Of a stretch of DNA of 29,607 nt, positions 1 to 7,386 are shown piece by piece. Every line of letters starts with the position of its first letter. Position 1 is the first letter of the stretch. The translations under genes and the position numbers were made by a program. The stretch lies in assembly GCA_012514045.1 (NCBI GenBank), contig JAAZBA010000328.1, positions 1-29,607 of the forward strand, in the 5' to 3' direction. This stretch comes from Clostridiales bacterium (GTDB lineage Bacteria; Bacillota; Clostridia; Oscillospirales; QAMX01). The notes under the pieces were generated by a model. The model worked only from the letters and a program-made list of their open reading frames with translations. It did not search any database and was not told where the DNA came from.

Positions 1-1515
1 ACCGTTGTGACCTCCGCCGACGCGGGCGCCTACTTCGACACCACCACAAGCGCCTCCGCCGCTTACAAGTACGGGCGTACCGGCACCCCGGCGGAGCGGC
101 TTAAGGAGATCGCCAAGGCCAAAACCGTGGGCGTAAACTACAACATGACATATTCCTACGATCAGTCAAAGCTTAAAGCCATAGGCGACAGGCTCGAAGA
201 GGAAGCAAAGGTAGATTTTAAACAGTCGGGCTATGAAATACATGGAGACTATGTCACAATCTACACGGGCAAAGAGGGCTACGCCTTTACGGGCACCCCT
301 ATTTCCGAGCAGATTATAAAGGAATTTGAGTTCGACAATCCCAAACGCATTGTGCTGAGCACTACTATAACTAAGCCGGATGAAATCAATCTCGGAGCGA
401 TAAAGGCGGCGGTTGACAAGCCCGCCATAGACGCCACATTTGAAATTGAAGCAGATACCCATACATTCAAATTTACCGACGAGAAGCACGGCGTAGTGTT
501 CGACATTGAGAAAGCAAAAAAGGTTATAGGTGGACAGCAGGACAAGACATTCAGCATCTATTTCGACCTTGTGAAGCCAAAGGTAATAAGAGCGGATCTG
601 GAAAAGACCTTGTTTACCGATACGTTGAGCGAAACCAGCACAAAGCTTGACCCAGGCAACAAGCCCCGAACAAGCAATGTGCGCTTAGCCTGCGAATTAA
701 TAAACGGCACGATCCTCCTTTCCGGAGAGGAGTTCAGCTACAACAAGATTGTAGGCGAGAGAACATATGAGCGGGGATTTAAGGACGCTAAGATTTACGC
801 CGCGGGAGAGGTTATCGACGGCGTAGGCGGAGGCATATGCCAGGTGTCCTCCACCATATATATGGCAGCTATCAGAGCCGATCTTGAGATCACTTCGAGG
901 CGTCATCACCGCTTTGAGGTCACCTATGCCCCCAAGGGCGAGGACGCCACCATTGTATATGGCGCGGTTGACTTCAAATTTATAAACAACACCGATTACC
1001 CCATTAAAATCCTCACAGAGCAGCACGGCGATCAGGTGGACTGTACCATAATAGGCTACGCCAACGGCATAAACAAGGAGGTTAAAACCGAGACCTCCGT
1101 ATACGACTACAGCGCTTTCGGGGTGGTGGAAGAGCCAGATGAATCGATTGAGCCGGGAAAAAGAAAGCTAAAAAACGGCGGCTTCAACGGCTTCAAGTCC
1201 GAGACTTACAGAGTGGTATACATCGACGGCGTAGAGGTGTCCCGCAAGCTGGAAAACAAATCCACCTACACAAGGCTTGACAAAACCTATCTTGTAAATC
1301 CCGATGACTACGCGAAGAAGCAGGCAGGAGAACAGACACCGCCGGCGGAGACTCCGCCTACAGAAACCCCGTCGACGGAAAAACCGCCTGAGGAAAACAG
1401 CGGAGGAAGTCAGGGCGGCACAACGGACGTACCGGACACAGAGCCTGACAACGGCTCCGATCCCGAAGAGGAAGAAACCGATATCTCCAAGCCTCCGGAG
1501 TGGCTGCTGACATAA
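1..1515 (+). CDS. VanW family cell-wall protein (5' partial)
   Basis: The reading frame is already open at base 1 (codons ACC GTT precede the first possible GTG at 7), so the N-terminus, probably with a signal or membrane anchor, lies outside the window. The visible 500-odd residues contain a peptidoglycan-binding-4-like region in the first half, then a VanW domain at about residues 220-350. Recognisable VanW motifs are LLSGEEFSYNKIVGERT, GVGGGICQVSSTIY and RRHHRFEVTYAPKGEDATI. A C-terminal segment follows, then a Pro/Thr/Glu-rich tail (about residues 440-500) with no LPxTG signal. VanW proteins are associated with the Gram-positive envelope; their biochemical role is not established. The stop is 21 nt before the next gene, suggesting cotranscription. 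The family call is secure, the function is not. Confidence 0.9.
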   Translation, partial: TVVTSADAGAYFDTTTSASAAYKYGRTGTPAERLKEIAKAKTVGVNYNMTYSYDQSKLKAIGDRLEEEAKVDFKQSGYEIHGDYVTIYTGKEGYAFTGTPISEQIIKEFEFDNPKRIVLSTTITKPDEINLGAIKAAVDKPAIDATFEIEADTHTFKFTDEKHGVVFDIEKAKKVIGGQQDKTFSIYFDLVKPKVIRADLEKTLFTDTLSETSTKLDPGNKPRTSNVRLACELINGTILLSGEEFSYNKIVGERTYERGFKDAKIYAAGEVIDGVGGGICQVSSTIYMAAIRADLEITSRRHHRFEVTYAPKGEDATIVYGAVDFKFINNTDYPIKILTEQHGDQVDCTIIGYANGINKEVKTETSVYDYSAFGVVEEPDESIEPGKRKLKNGGFNGFKSETYRVVYIDGVEVSRKLENKSTYTRLDKTYLVNPDDYAKKQAGEQTPPAETPPTETPSTEKPPEENSGGSQGGTTDVPDTEPDNGSDPEEEETDISKPPEWLLT

Positions 1516-1536
1516 AATAATGAAAGGAAGAGAAAA

Positions 1537-2388
1537 ATGAACCAGCCCAAGCTTACAAGAATAGCAATCAAAAGCAGGGCTAAAATGCTGCTGTTTTCAA
1601 ACCTCGGCAAGTGTGTCGCCGCTTCAGTCATCTCCGCCTCGGTGGGTCTGCTGGCAGGATTCCTTTCCTCCATGATAGCCCCCCTCCCCGACATGATGTC
1701 TCTCATGAACGGTACGGAGATCGCTATAGAGCAGTACATGGATTCCATTCTGTTTATGGCAGCAGTAGGTCTTCTGGTGTCTATCATAACCTGCCCCCTC
1801 ACAATGGGCATGTATGAGATGTTTACCCATCTTGTGAGGGACGAAGAAGCGCACATTGGTGACATTTTCAGCTGGTTCGGCGAAGGGAAGAGACTTGCGA
1901 AGGCGCTGGGCGCGAACCTTTGGTATATGCTCATCACCTTCGGCTGGATGATCCTGTGTACCTGCGTGCCCATAGCTCTTCTGCTTGCGACCGTATTCAA
2001 TTTTTTCATGGAAACGCTGCTGGAGGTAGGGATTTTAGCCATCTACCTCGTTGCCCTTATCCTCTATCTTATCGGCATGATCTATGCCGTATACCGTACC
2101 ATTTACTACACTGTGGCGCTGTATATGATAGCCGCGGAGCCGGAAAGGAAGGTCCGTGAAACCTTCCGGGAGTGCAAAAGGATCATGAAAAACCGAAAAG
2201 GCGAGTTCTTTATGCTGAACCTCTCCTTTATCGGCTGGCAGATGCTTGCCGCTTTCACCTGCGGACTGTCCATCGTGTTCGTAACCCCCTACATGAATCT
2301 GTCCTTTGCCCAGTACACCCACAGGGTGACGAAGCTTGCGGACTATGTGGAGCCGGAATTCCGGTATCCGCCGTATAACATGCAGTAA
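1537..2388 (+). CDS. DUF975 family integral membrane protein
   Basis: A 283-residue polytopic membrane protein. The charged N-terminus (LTRIAIKSRAKMLLFSNLGK) followed by several hydrophobic segments is typical of DUF975 proteins of Firmicutes. Hydrophobic stretches lie near residues 27-50, 70-90, 125-150, 160-190 and 225-255, so five or six transmembrane helices are likely. A basic cytoplasmic stretch (EPERKVRETFRECKRIMKNRKGEF) precedes the last pair, a layout common in this family. The ATG is preceded by AAAGGAAG about 8 nt upstream. It sits 21 nt after the VanW gene and 13 nt before trmL, so the three are probably one transcript. No molecular function is known for DUF975. Confidence 0.8.
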   Translation: MNQPKLTRIAIKSRAKMLLFSNLGKCVAASVISASVGLLAGFLSSMIAPLPDMMSLMNGTEIAIEQYMDSILFMAAVGLLVSIITCPLTMGMYEMFTHLVRDEEAHIGDIFSWFGEGKRLAKALGANLWYMLITFGWMILCTCVPIALLLATVFNFFMETLLEVGILAIYLVALILYLIGMIYAVYRTIYYTVALYMIAAEPERKVRETFRECKRIMKNRKGEFFMLNLSFIGWQMLAAFTCGLSIVFVTPYMNLSFAQYTHRVTKLADYVEPEFRYPPYNMQ

Positions 2389-2401
2389 AAGAGGGCGCAA
2401 C

Positions 2402-2896
2402 ATGTTCAACATCGTGCTCGTAGAGCCGGAGATACCTCAGAACACCGGAAATATAGCCAGAACGTGCGCCGCCACCGGCGCACGTCTTCATCTTGTGGAG
2501 CCCATGGCGTTCAAGGTGGATGACGCGAAGCTTAAGCGGGCAGGTCTTGACTACTGGTATCTGCTCGACATAACATATTATTCCTCTTTAGATGATTTCT
2601 TCGATAAAAACAGAGAGGAATTCTTACATAAATCACTGTGGTACGCCACTACAAAGGGCGGGAACGTCTACTCCGATGTGACCTACCGTGACGGAGACTA
2701 TATCCTGTTCGGTAAAGAGACAAAAGGACTTCCCGAGCCGCTCCTTTACAAAAACCTCGAGAGATGCATCCGTATCCCCATGATAAGCGATGCCAGAAGT
2801 CTGAACCTGTCAAACAGCGCCGCTATCGTGTTATATGAGGCGCTTAGGCAAACCGGCTTTTCGTCCCTTCTCAAGTCAAGCGACTACCTGAAATAA
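2402..2896 (+). CDS. trmL: tRNA (cytidine(34)-2'-O)-methyltransferase
   Basis: A 164-residue SpoU/SPOUT methyltransferase that methylates the ribose of the wobble nucleotide (C34 or cmnm5U34) of tRNA-Leu isoacceptors with S-adenosylmethionine. The sequence shows the SPOUT motifs in order: N-terminal LVEPEIPQNTGNIARTCAAT with the HLVEP strand (motif 1), FGKETKGLPEPLL (motif 2, trefoil knot) and IPMISDARSLNLSNSAAIVL (motif 3). Length matches the minimal YibK/CspR form with no extra RNA-binding domain. The start chosen is the ATG giving MFNIVLVEPE; in-frame codons upstream would overlap the DUF975 gene and add residues foreign to the family. An RBS-like GAGGG lies just upstream. Confidence 0.93.
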   Translation: MFNIVLVEPEIPQNTGNIARTCAATGARLHLVEPMAFKVDDAKLKRAGLDYWYLLDITYYSSLDDFFDKNREEFLHKSLWYATTKGGNVYSDVTYRDGDYILFGKETKGLPEPLLYKNLERCIRIPMISDARSLNLSNSAAIVLYEALRQTGFSSLLKSSDYLK

Positions 2897-2943
2897 TCAT
2901 ATTCGGAGAACAGATCAGCCAATGACAATACGGAGTGTAATAT

Positions 2944-3780
2944 ATGTATAAGTTTATACTGTTTGATATTCAGCGCTGCTCCCTTTTAGACGGTCCGGGG
3001 CTTCGCACCACGGTGTTCCTCAAGGGCTGCAACCTCCGCTGCCGCTGGTGCCACAACCCGGAGAGCCAAAGCTTTGCCCCTCAGCTGTTTTTCAGAGCCA
3101 GCAAGTGCAAGGGCTGCGGGAGATGCAGGGACATATGCCCCCATCACCTCGAGTCCTGCGAGCTTTGCGGCAAGTGCGCGCTTTACTGTCCCGGAGGCGC
3201 GAGGGAGCTTTGCGGACGAGAGGAGAGCATTGAGAGCGTGCTGGAGGAGGTTATGAAGGACAGGATGTACTACGACGCCTCCGGCGGCGGTGTGACGGTT
3301 TCCGGAGGGGAGTGCATGCTTCAGATCGAGCCCCTTGCGGAGTTCCTGCGCCTTTGTAAGGAGGCGGGAATACAAACGGCGGCAGACACCGCGGGAAGCG
3401 TGCCCTGGGAGAGCTTTCTGTCGGTAATCCCCTATACGGATTTGTTCCTTTATGACCTCAAGTGCTTCGACGAAGCGCTCCACCGGGAGAATACTGGGGT
3501 CTCAAATAGGCTTATACTTGAAAACCTCCGCCGTCTCGCGAAGCTTGATAAGGATAAAATAACCGTGCGTATCCCTGTAGTGCCGGGAGTCAACGATACC
3601 CGGGAGGAGATGGAGGGAATGGCGTCTTTTTTGGATGAAATCGGCGTGAAATCCGTAGAGCTGCTGCCCTACCACCGTCTCGGGGAGCATAAATATGAAG
3701 ATCTGGGACAAAAGCATGAAAGTTTCGATGTGCCCTCAAAGGAGGACATGGAAAAATTCAAAGAATATTTTAATATTTAA
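2944..3780 (+). CDS. Glycyl-radical enzyme activating protein (radical SAM)
   Basis: A 278-residue activase that would use a [4Fe-4S] cluster and S-adenosylmethionine to install the glycyl radical on a partner enzyme. The radical SAM motif is C29-x3-C33-x2-C36 (GCNLRCRWCHNP). Two ferredoxin-like clusters follow, C55-x2-C58-x2-C61-x3-C65 and C72-x2-C75-x2-C78-x3-C82. This insert is typical of activases for glycerol dehydratase, benzylsuccinate synthase and choline lyase type enzymes and is absent from the pyruvate formate-lyase activase. GGGVTVSGGE at about residues 116-125 is the SAM-binding GGE region. No glycyl-radical enzyme is encoded in the window, so the partner is unknown. A GGAG box precedes the ATG, and a nitroreductase follows after 21 nt. 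Confidence 0.92.
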   Translation: MYKFILFDIQRCSLLDGPGLRTTVFLKGCNLRCRWCHNPESQSFAPQLFFRASKCKGCGRCRDICPHHLESCELCGKCALYCPGGARELCGREESIESVLEEVMKDRMYYDASGGGVTVSGGECMLQIEPLAEFLRLCKEAGIQTAADTAGSVPWESFLSVIPYTDLFLYDLKCFDEALHRENTGVSNRLILENLRRLAKLDKDKITVRIPVVPGVNDTREEMEGMASFLDEIGVKSVELLPYHRLGEHKYEDLGQKHESFDVPSKEDMEKFKEYFNI

Positions 3781-3801
3781 TATAATATGGAGGTAGATCA
3801 A

Positions 3802-4305
3802 ATGAGTATTTTGCTTAATCGCAGAAGTGTAAGAGTGTATTCACCCAAGCAGGTTCCGGACGAGAAGCTGGACGCTATACTGCAGGCGGGGCTCTACGCC
3901 CCCAGCGCCATGAACAACCAAAAGGTTATCATGGTGGCGGTGCGTGACAAGCCTACAAGGGACAAACTGTCGAAGATGAATGCCGCCGTTATGAACTCCT
4001 CAGACGATCCTTTCTACGGCGCTCCCTGTGTAATCGTGGTGCTGGCGGATCCGGAGCGATTTACCTGTGTGGAGGACGGAAGCCTCGTGATGGGAAACCT
4101 TATGAACGCCGCCTTTGAGCAGGAACTGGGCAGCTGCTGGATTCATCGCGCTTCTGAGATGTTCGACAGCCCCGAGGGCAAGGAGCTTCTGAAAAAATGG
4201 GGACTGCCGGAGACACTTCGCGGCATCGGCAACTGCGTCATAGGCTATGCCGAAGAAAACCCCGCCCCGAGAGAAAGACTTGAGGGCAGGATTCTGAAGG
4301 TATAG
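3802..4305 (+). CDS. Nitroreductase family FMN-dependent oxidoreductase
   Basis: A 167-residue minimal nitroreductase-fold flavoprotein. The N-terminal LLNRRSVRVYSPKQVP is the FMN phosphate-binding RRSVR motif, LYAPSAMNNQ is the second FMN-contact segment, and GIGNCVIGYAEE is the C-terminal flavin-binding strand. The start is set by GGAGG at 3789-3793, 8 nt before this ATG; an ATG at 3787 overlaps that RBS and is rejected. Such small enzymes transfer NAD(P)H electrons to nitro compounds, quinones or unsaturated metabolites; the substrate cannot be told here. It follows the activase gene by 21 nt and ends the forward gene run. Confidence 0.9.
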   Translation: MSILLNRRSVRVYSPKQVPDEKLDAILQAGLYAPSAMNNQKVIMVAVRDKPTRDKLSKMNAAVMNSSDDPFYGAPCVIVVLADPERFTCVEDGSLVMGNLMNAAFEQELGSCWIHRASEMFDSPEGKELLKKWGLPETLRGIGNCVIGYAEENPAPRERLEGRILKV

Positions 4306-4581
4306 GAGCACATCAGCGCGGCAAATGATGATATCCCCCATTATTCTGCTGTGCAGCGGTACACCTCATCAGTCTTATGACGCGGCGCGCCGCACCATAA
4401 GACAGCTTCCCCATTAAAGGGAAGCCGTGGTACGGACTCCTGTCTTCAGCGTGTGCAGAAGGGATAATATCCTTATCCCCCTTGACTAAAGGGGGAAACC
4501 GGCCTAAGGCCGGAGGGGGATTTCGTAGCTCTCGCTTATCTATGTCAAGCAAACGCGAACATCGGGGGGATTATACGCAAA
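4306..4581. repeat. Hairpin-rich intergenic repeat element
   Basis: This non-coding stretch between convergent genes contains four stem-loops in a row. They are gtcttatg/cataagac (4372-4379 with 4396-4403) enclosing the palindrome gcggcgcgccgc (4382-4393); gcttccc/gggaagc (4405-4411 with 4419-4425); ccccctt/aaggggg (4477-4483 with 4489-4495); and ccggcct/aggccgg (4499-4505 with 4507-4513). The composition resembles dispersed intergenic repeats that I recall from Clostridia, but there is only one copy in this window. No gene is seen here. Confidence 0.6.
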
Positions 4582-4617
4582 CGGGGCTGCGGCGAAACAA
4601 AATTCGCCGCAGCCCCG
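4582..4617. terminator. Bidirectional terminator hairpin
   Basis: A perfect 15-bp GC-rich stem (cggggctgcggcgaa with its complement) closes a 6-nt loop. It lies 5 nt beyond the stop of the reverse-strand epimerase gene and downstream of the converging forward nitroreductase gene. There is only a poor T-tract on either side, so termination efficiency is uncertain. Confidence 0.7.
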
Positions 4618-4622
4618 CTATA

Positions 4623-5390
4623 TTACTTCAGTCCCTTTCCTGTCAGGAACTTATAGCTGGATTCGAGGCATTCGAAGGGGTCTCTTCCGTAGCAGTCGTC
4701 CTGCTCGATGAGGATGTATTTGATGTTGTTTCTCTCGCAGGCGGCGATGATACCGTCCCAGTTCAGGTTGCCTTCGCCGATGGGGGCGTATCTGCGCTCT
4801 CTGCCGGGCATATGGATGGTGAAATCCTTGAAGTGGATAACGTCCATTCTGCCGCCGCACTTGTCGATCCACCAGATGGGATCGCCGCCGCCGGCTACGA
4901 CCCAGTGGACATCAAGCTCGAACTGGAAGTCCTCACAGACGTTGTCAAAGAGGATATCAAGGGCGATCTTGTCGCCATATTTGGCAAACTCATGGTGATG
5001 GTTGTGGTAGATGAAGTGGAGACCCTCCGCCTTCAGCTTCCTTGTCACCTCGCTTGCGTCCTTCGCGAACTGATAGTAGCCCTCCTCGCTGATGTAGCGA
5101 GCAGGAAGTCCGCCTACGCCCACATATGGGCAGCCCCACAGCTTGTGGCGGTATACCTCACGGTCGAAATCGCTGAGAAGGTTGTCGAAGTTTATGTGGG
5201 TAGCGGCACAGAACAGACCTGTCTCCTTGAGAGCCTCCGCCGCGCCTTCAAAGGTGACGTCGGGGCCTATGCCGGAAACCTGTACGTTCTTGTAGCCTAT
5301 TTTCTTGATTTTCTTCAGACACTCAAGAAAGCCCTCATCGGTCTTTGTGTAGTCTCTGAGCGTGAACATCTGCGCGCCGAGCTGATACAT
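4623..5390 (-). CDS. Sugar phosphate isomerase/epimerase (xylose isomerase-like TIM barrel)
   Basis: A 255-residue AP-endonuclease-2/xylose-isomerase-like TIM barrel. The start LGAQMFTLRDYTKTDEGF is a hallmark of this group. Probable metal ligands are the Glu and Asp/His of FELDVHWVVAGG, the His of DVIHFKDF and the Glu near the C-terminus (ILIEQDDCYG). Enzymes of this fold isomerise or epimerise sugars, inositols or hydroxypyruvate-like compounds using a divalent metal; the substrate here is unknown. An AAAGGAAG box lies upstream of the ATG. It is the last gene of the reverse operon starting at 8373, with the NodB-like gene 25 nt upstream and a terminator hairpin immediately after the stop. 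Confidence 0.85.
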   Translation of the reverse strand: MYQLGAQMFTLRDYTKTDEGFLECLKKIKKIGYKNVQVSGIGPDVTFEGAAEALKETGLFCAATHINFDNLLSDFDREVYRHKLWGCPYVGVGGLPARYISEEGYYQFAKDASEVTRKLKAEGLHFIYHNHHHEFAKYGDKIALDILFDNVCEDFQFELDVHWVVAGGGDPIWWIDKCGGRMDVIHFKDFTIHMPGRERRYAPIGEGNLNWDGIIAACERNNIKYILIEQDDCYGRDPFECLESSYKFLTGKGLK

Positions 5391-5415
5391 ATTTTTTCTT
5401 CCTTTCGGTAGTGAT

Positions 5416-6339
5416 TTATTTATTGATCTCGTCCACGAACGCCGATTCGTATCCGTTTTCGTGCATCATTCTGATAGCCGTCTCCACTCTGATGCGGTAG
5501 TCCGGCTCGTAATTACGATAAAAGGGGTAGAAATACTGCTCATGGTTGCCGATTCCTATGAACTCGCTGCCCAGCATCGGGGTGATTATTCTTTTTATCT
5601 CCTCCGGAGTATGAAGATTCAGCACCACATGGGCCAACCTCTTATATTTCATGCCTGTCTTTTTGTCTACGTAAAAAAGTTTTGTATATTCGTACTTTTC
5701 CGCCTCATCCTGGGGGATATGGTTGTAGCCTCTCAACGTCAGCTGCAGCACGCCGCCGGAGGTGTTTTTATAATAGGCGCGGGAGGTATCCTCGTACCTG
5801 CCGTCATTGAGTCTCTGCAGAGAAATCTCATCAAGTTCTTTTTCCGCCTCCTCTGGAGCATCAAAACCATAGGAACAGCCAACACAGTCTATACCGCAGT
5901 CGTAAAGCGCCTTGACTCCCTCGCTGGAGACCGGCAGATAGTGGGGCACAAACTGATGGGAAAGAGTCTCCTCACCGGCAAAGCGGATAATCTCCGAGGT
6001 GAGAATATCGAAGTCCGATTTCATCTTGTCGTAGCGGACATTTATATAGGGAAACTGGGGGAACTCGCTGTAGGCATGAAAAGCGAGCCGAAGCCAGCAC
6101 GAGTTTTCGATGAACTCAGGCTTATATATATCCGGCATCTCGGAAAGGGTAAACTCCGGTCCTCCATGGGAAGGGTGGGTGGAATAGAAAACATTGAGCT
6201 GGATTTTCATGTCATACTTTTCATGCAGAGACCGCATGAATCTCAGATAAGCGTTGTCAAACAATGACTTAGGCCGCGCCTTCGCAAGAGACCTGAAAGT
6301 CCATATATGGTCGTCGCTGAAGAAAAAATATCTGTTCAT
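5416..6339 (-). CDS. Polysaccharide deacetylase-like (NodB-fold) protein, copy 2
   Basis: A 307-residue cytosolic protein without a signal peptide, closely related to the neighbour at 6454-7380. An acidic pair near the N-terminus (FFFSDDHIWTF, D9-D10), a FHAYSEFP segment and a late HEQYFYP motif resemble the metal-binding DD and H-x-x-x-H motifs of carbohydrate esterase family 4 and DUF2334-type deacetylases. This assignment is inferred from motif layout only. The start follows a strong AAGGAGG box 6 nt upstream. It lies between its paralogue and the epimerase in the reverse operon. It could act on the acyl or acetamido group of a small sugar or amino acid derivative; the substrate is unknown. 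Confidence 0.55.
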   Translation of the reverse strand: MNRYFFFSDDHIWTFRSLAKARPKSLFDNAYLRFMRSLHEKYDMKIQLNVFYSTHPSHGGPEFTLSEMPDIYKPEFIENSCWLRLAFHAYSEFPQFPYINVRYDKMKSDFDILTSEIIRFAGEETLSHQFVPHYLPVSSEGVKALYDCGIDCVGCSYGFDAPEEAEKELDEISLQRLNDGRYEDTSRAYYKNTSGGVLQLTLRGYNHIPQDEAEKYEYTKLFYVDKKTGMKYKRLAHVVLNLHTPEEIKRIITPMLGSEFIGIGNHEQYFYPFYRNYEPDYRIRVETAIRMMHENGYESAFVDEINK

Positions 6340-6453
6340 TGCGTCCTCCTTATGCGTAGTGGGTTGATATAAACGAGCCTGCGGGAGGGATCGTATCCTT
6401 CCCTTGTCATGCCCATGCCGCCGCCGACAAGACAGATTTTAAACTCTCTTTTA

Positions 6454-7380
6454 TCAAAGCATTTCCCCTAAGAATATGCTCTTAAAGCCTTCCCCGGAGA
6501 GATATTTTATCGCCGTCTCCACCCTGTCGCAGTAGTCGGGCTCGTAGGCGAAGTAGTGTGGGTAGTAATACTGCTCATGCATACACAGTCCCACATACTC
6601 CGTGTCCTTCATGGGGGAGAGCTGGGGGATTATGCCCTCTAACGGAGTGATATTCAGCACGATATGGGCTGCCTGCTTCAGGGGCAGGGGGCAGTCCTCG
6701 TTTACAAGGAATTTCCTCGTGTTGCGGTATATATCATCAAGGCTCTTTGGGATATGATTATACGCTCTCAGGGAGAGGAACCGCTCTCCCGTATAGTGGT
6801 TTGTCTGGATATAAGGCTTTGAGGTCTCCTCGAAGCGGTTTTCCATAAGCCTCTCATAATCGTTTTCCGACAGATCCTTTTCCGAGCCTGCGGGCGCGTC
6901 ATCACCGTAGGTGGCGGAAATCGCTCTGATGCCCTTTTTGAGCAAAACCTCGCATCCCGCTTTCGTAAGGGGCAGCCAGTGGATCACAAGCTCTTTAGCT
7001 ATGACCTCCTCCCCGGCAAAGCGTGTTATCTCTTCGATAATATCGTCGTAATCCCGCTCAAAGGACTCGGCGTTGGCGTTGATGTATGGCCAGTTTGGAA
7101 ACTCACGCCTTGCGTGGAACCCCAAGCGCAGCCAGGAGGCGTTCTCCCGCCACTCATCTTTGTAAATATCCGGCATCCGCGCAAGGGTAAAATCCTCCCC
7201 TCCGTACTCCGGAGAGGTGGCGCAGAATATATTCAGTTGTGTCTTCGTGCCGTATGTGTCGTGCATGCGCTTGAGAAAACCCAGATATGAGTTGTCGAAG
7301 AGTGATTTCGGTCTTTCTTTCGCCAAATCCCGAAACACCCAGATATTGTCGTCAATAAAGAAGAAATAGCTCTTTTCCAT
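6454..7380 (-). CDS. Polysaccharide deacetylase-like (NodB-fold) protein, copy 1
   Basis: A 308-residue protein alignable end to end with the product of 5416-6339. Shared blocks are RPKSLFDN, GGEDFTL-type, MPDIYK, WLRL-FHA, EEITRFAGEE, RAYNHIP, MHEQYYYP and EPDY-RVETAI, so this is a tandem duplication followed by divergence. The DD pair (FFIDDNIW) and HEQYYYP are retained, suggesting both copies keep the metal site. There is no signal peptide. The start lies 6 nt after the stop of the OCD-family gene, so translation is probably coupled. Function is unknown; the deacetylase-like assignment rests on motif layout. Confidence 0.55.
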   Translation of the reverse strand: MEKSYFFFIDDNIWVFRDLAKERPKSLFDNSYLGFLKRMHDTYGTKTQLNIFCATSPEYGGEDFTLARMPDIYKDEWRENASWLRLGFHARREFPNWPYINANAESFERDYDDIIEEITRFAGEEVIAKELVIHWLPLTKAGCEVLLKKGIRAISATYGDDAPAGSEKDLSENDYERLMENRFEETSKPYIQTNHYTGERFLSLRAYNHIPKSLDDIYRNTRKFLVNEDCPLPLKQAAHIVLNITPLEGIIPQLSPMKDTEYVGLCMHEQYYYPHYFAYEPDYCDRVETAIKYLSGEGFKSIFLGEML

Positions 7381-7386
7381 AATATT

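Noticed and set aside
1410..2042. Reverse frame of 210 codons over the VanW/DUF975 junction
   Set aside because: Antisense of two recognisable genes and of the spacer between them; no family motifs.
4482..5411. Long forward frame of 309 codons
   Set aside because: It is the antisense of the sugar epimerase gene (4623-5390 reverse), has no RBS, and reads through the hairpin element.
5461..6267. Forward frame of 268 codons
   Set aside because: Antisense shadow of the NodB-like gene; no RBS, and the reverse frame has conserved paralogue motifs.
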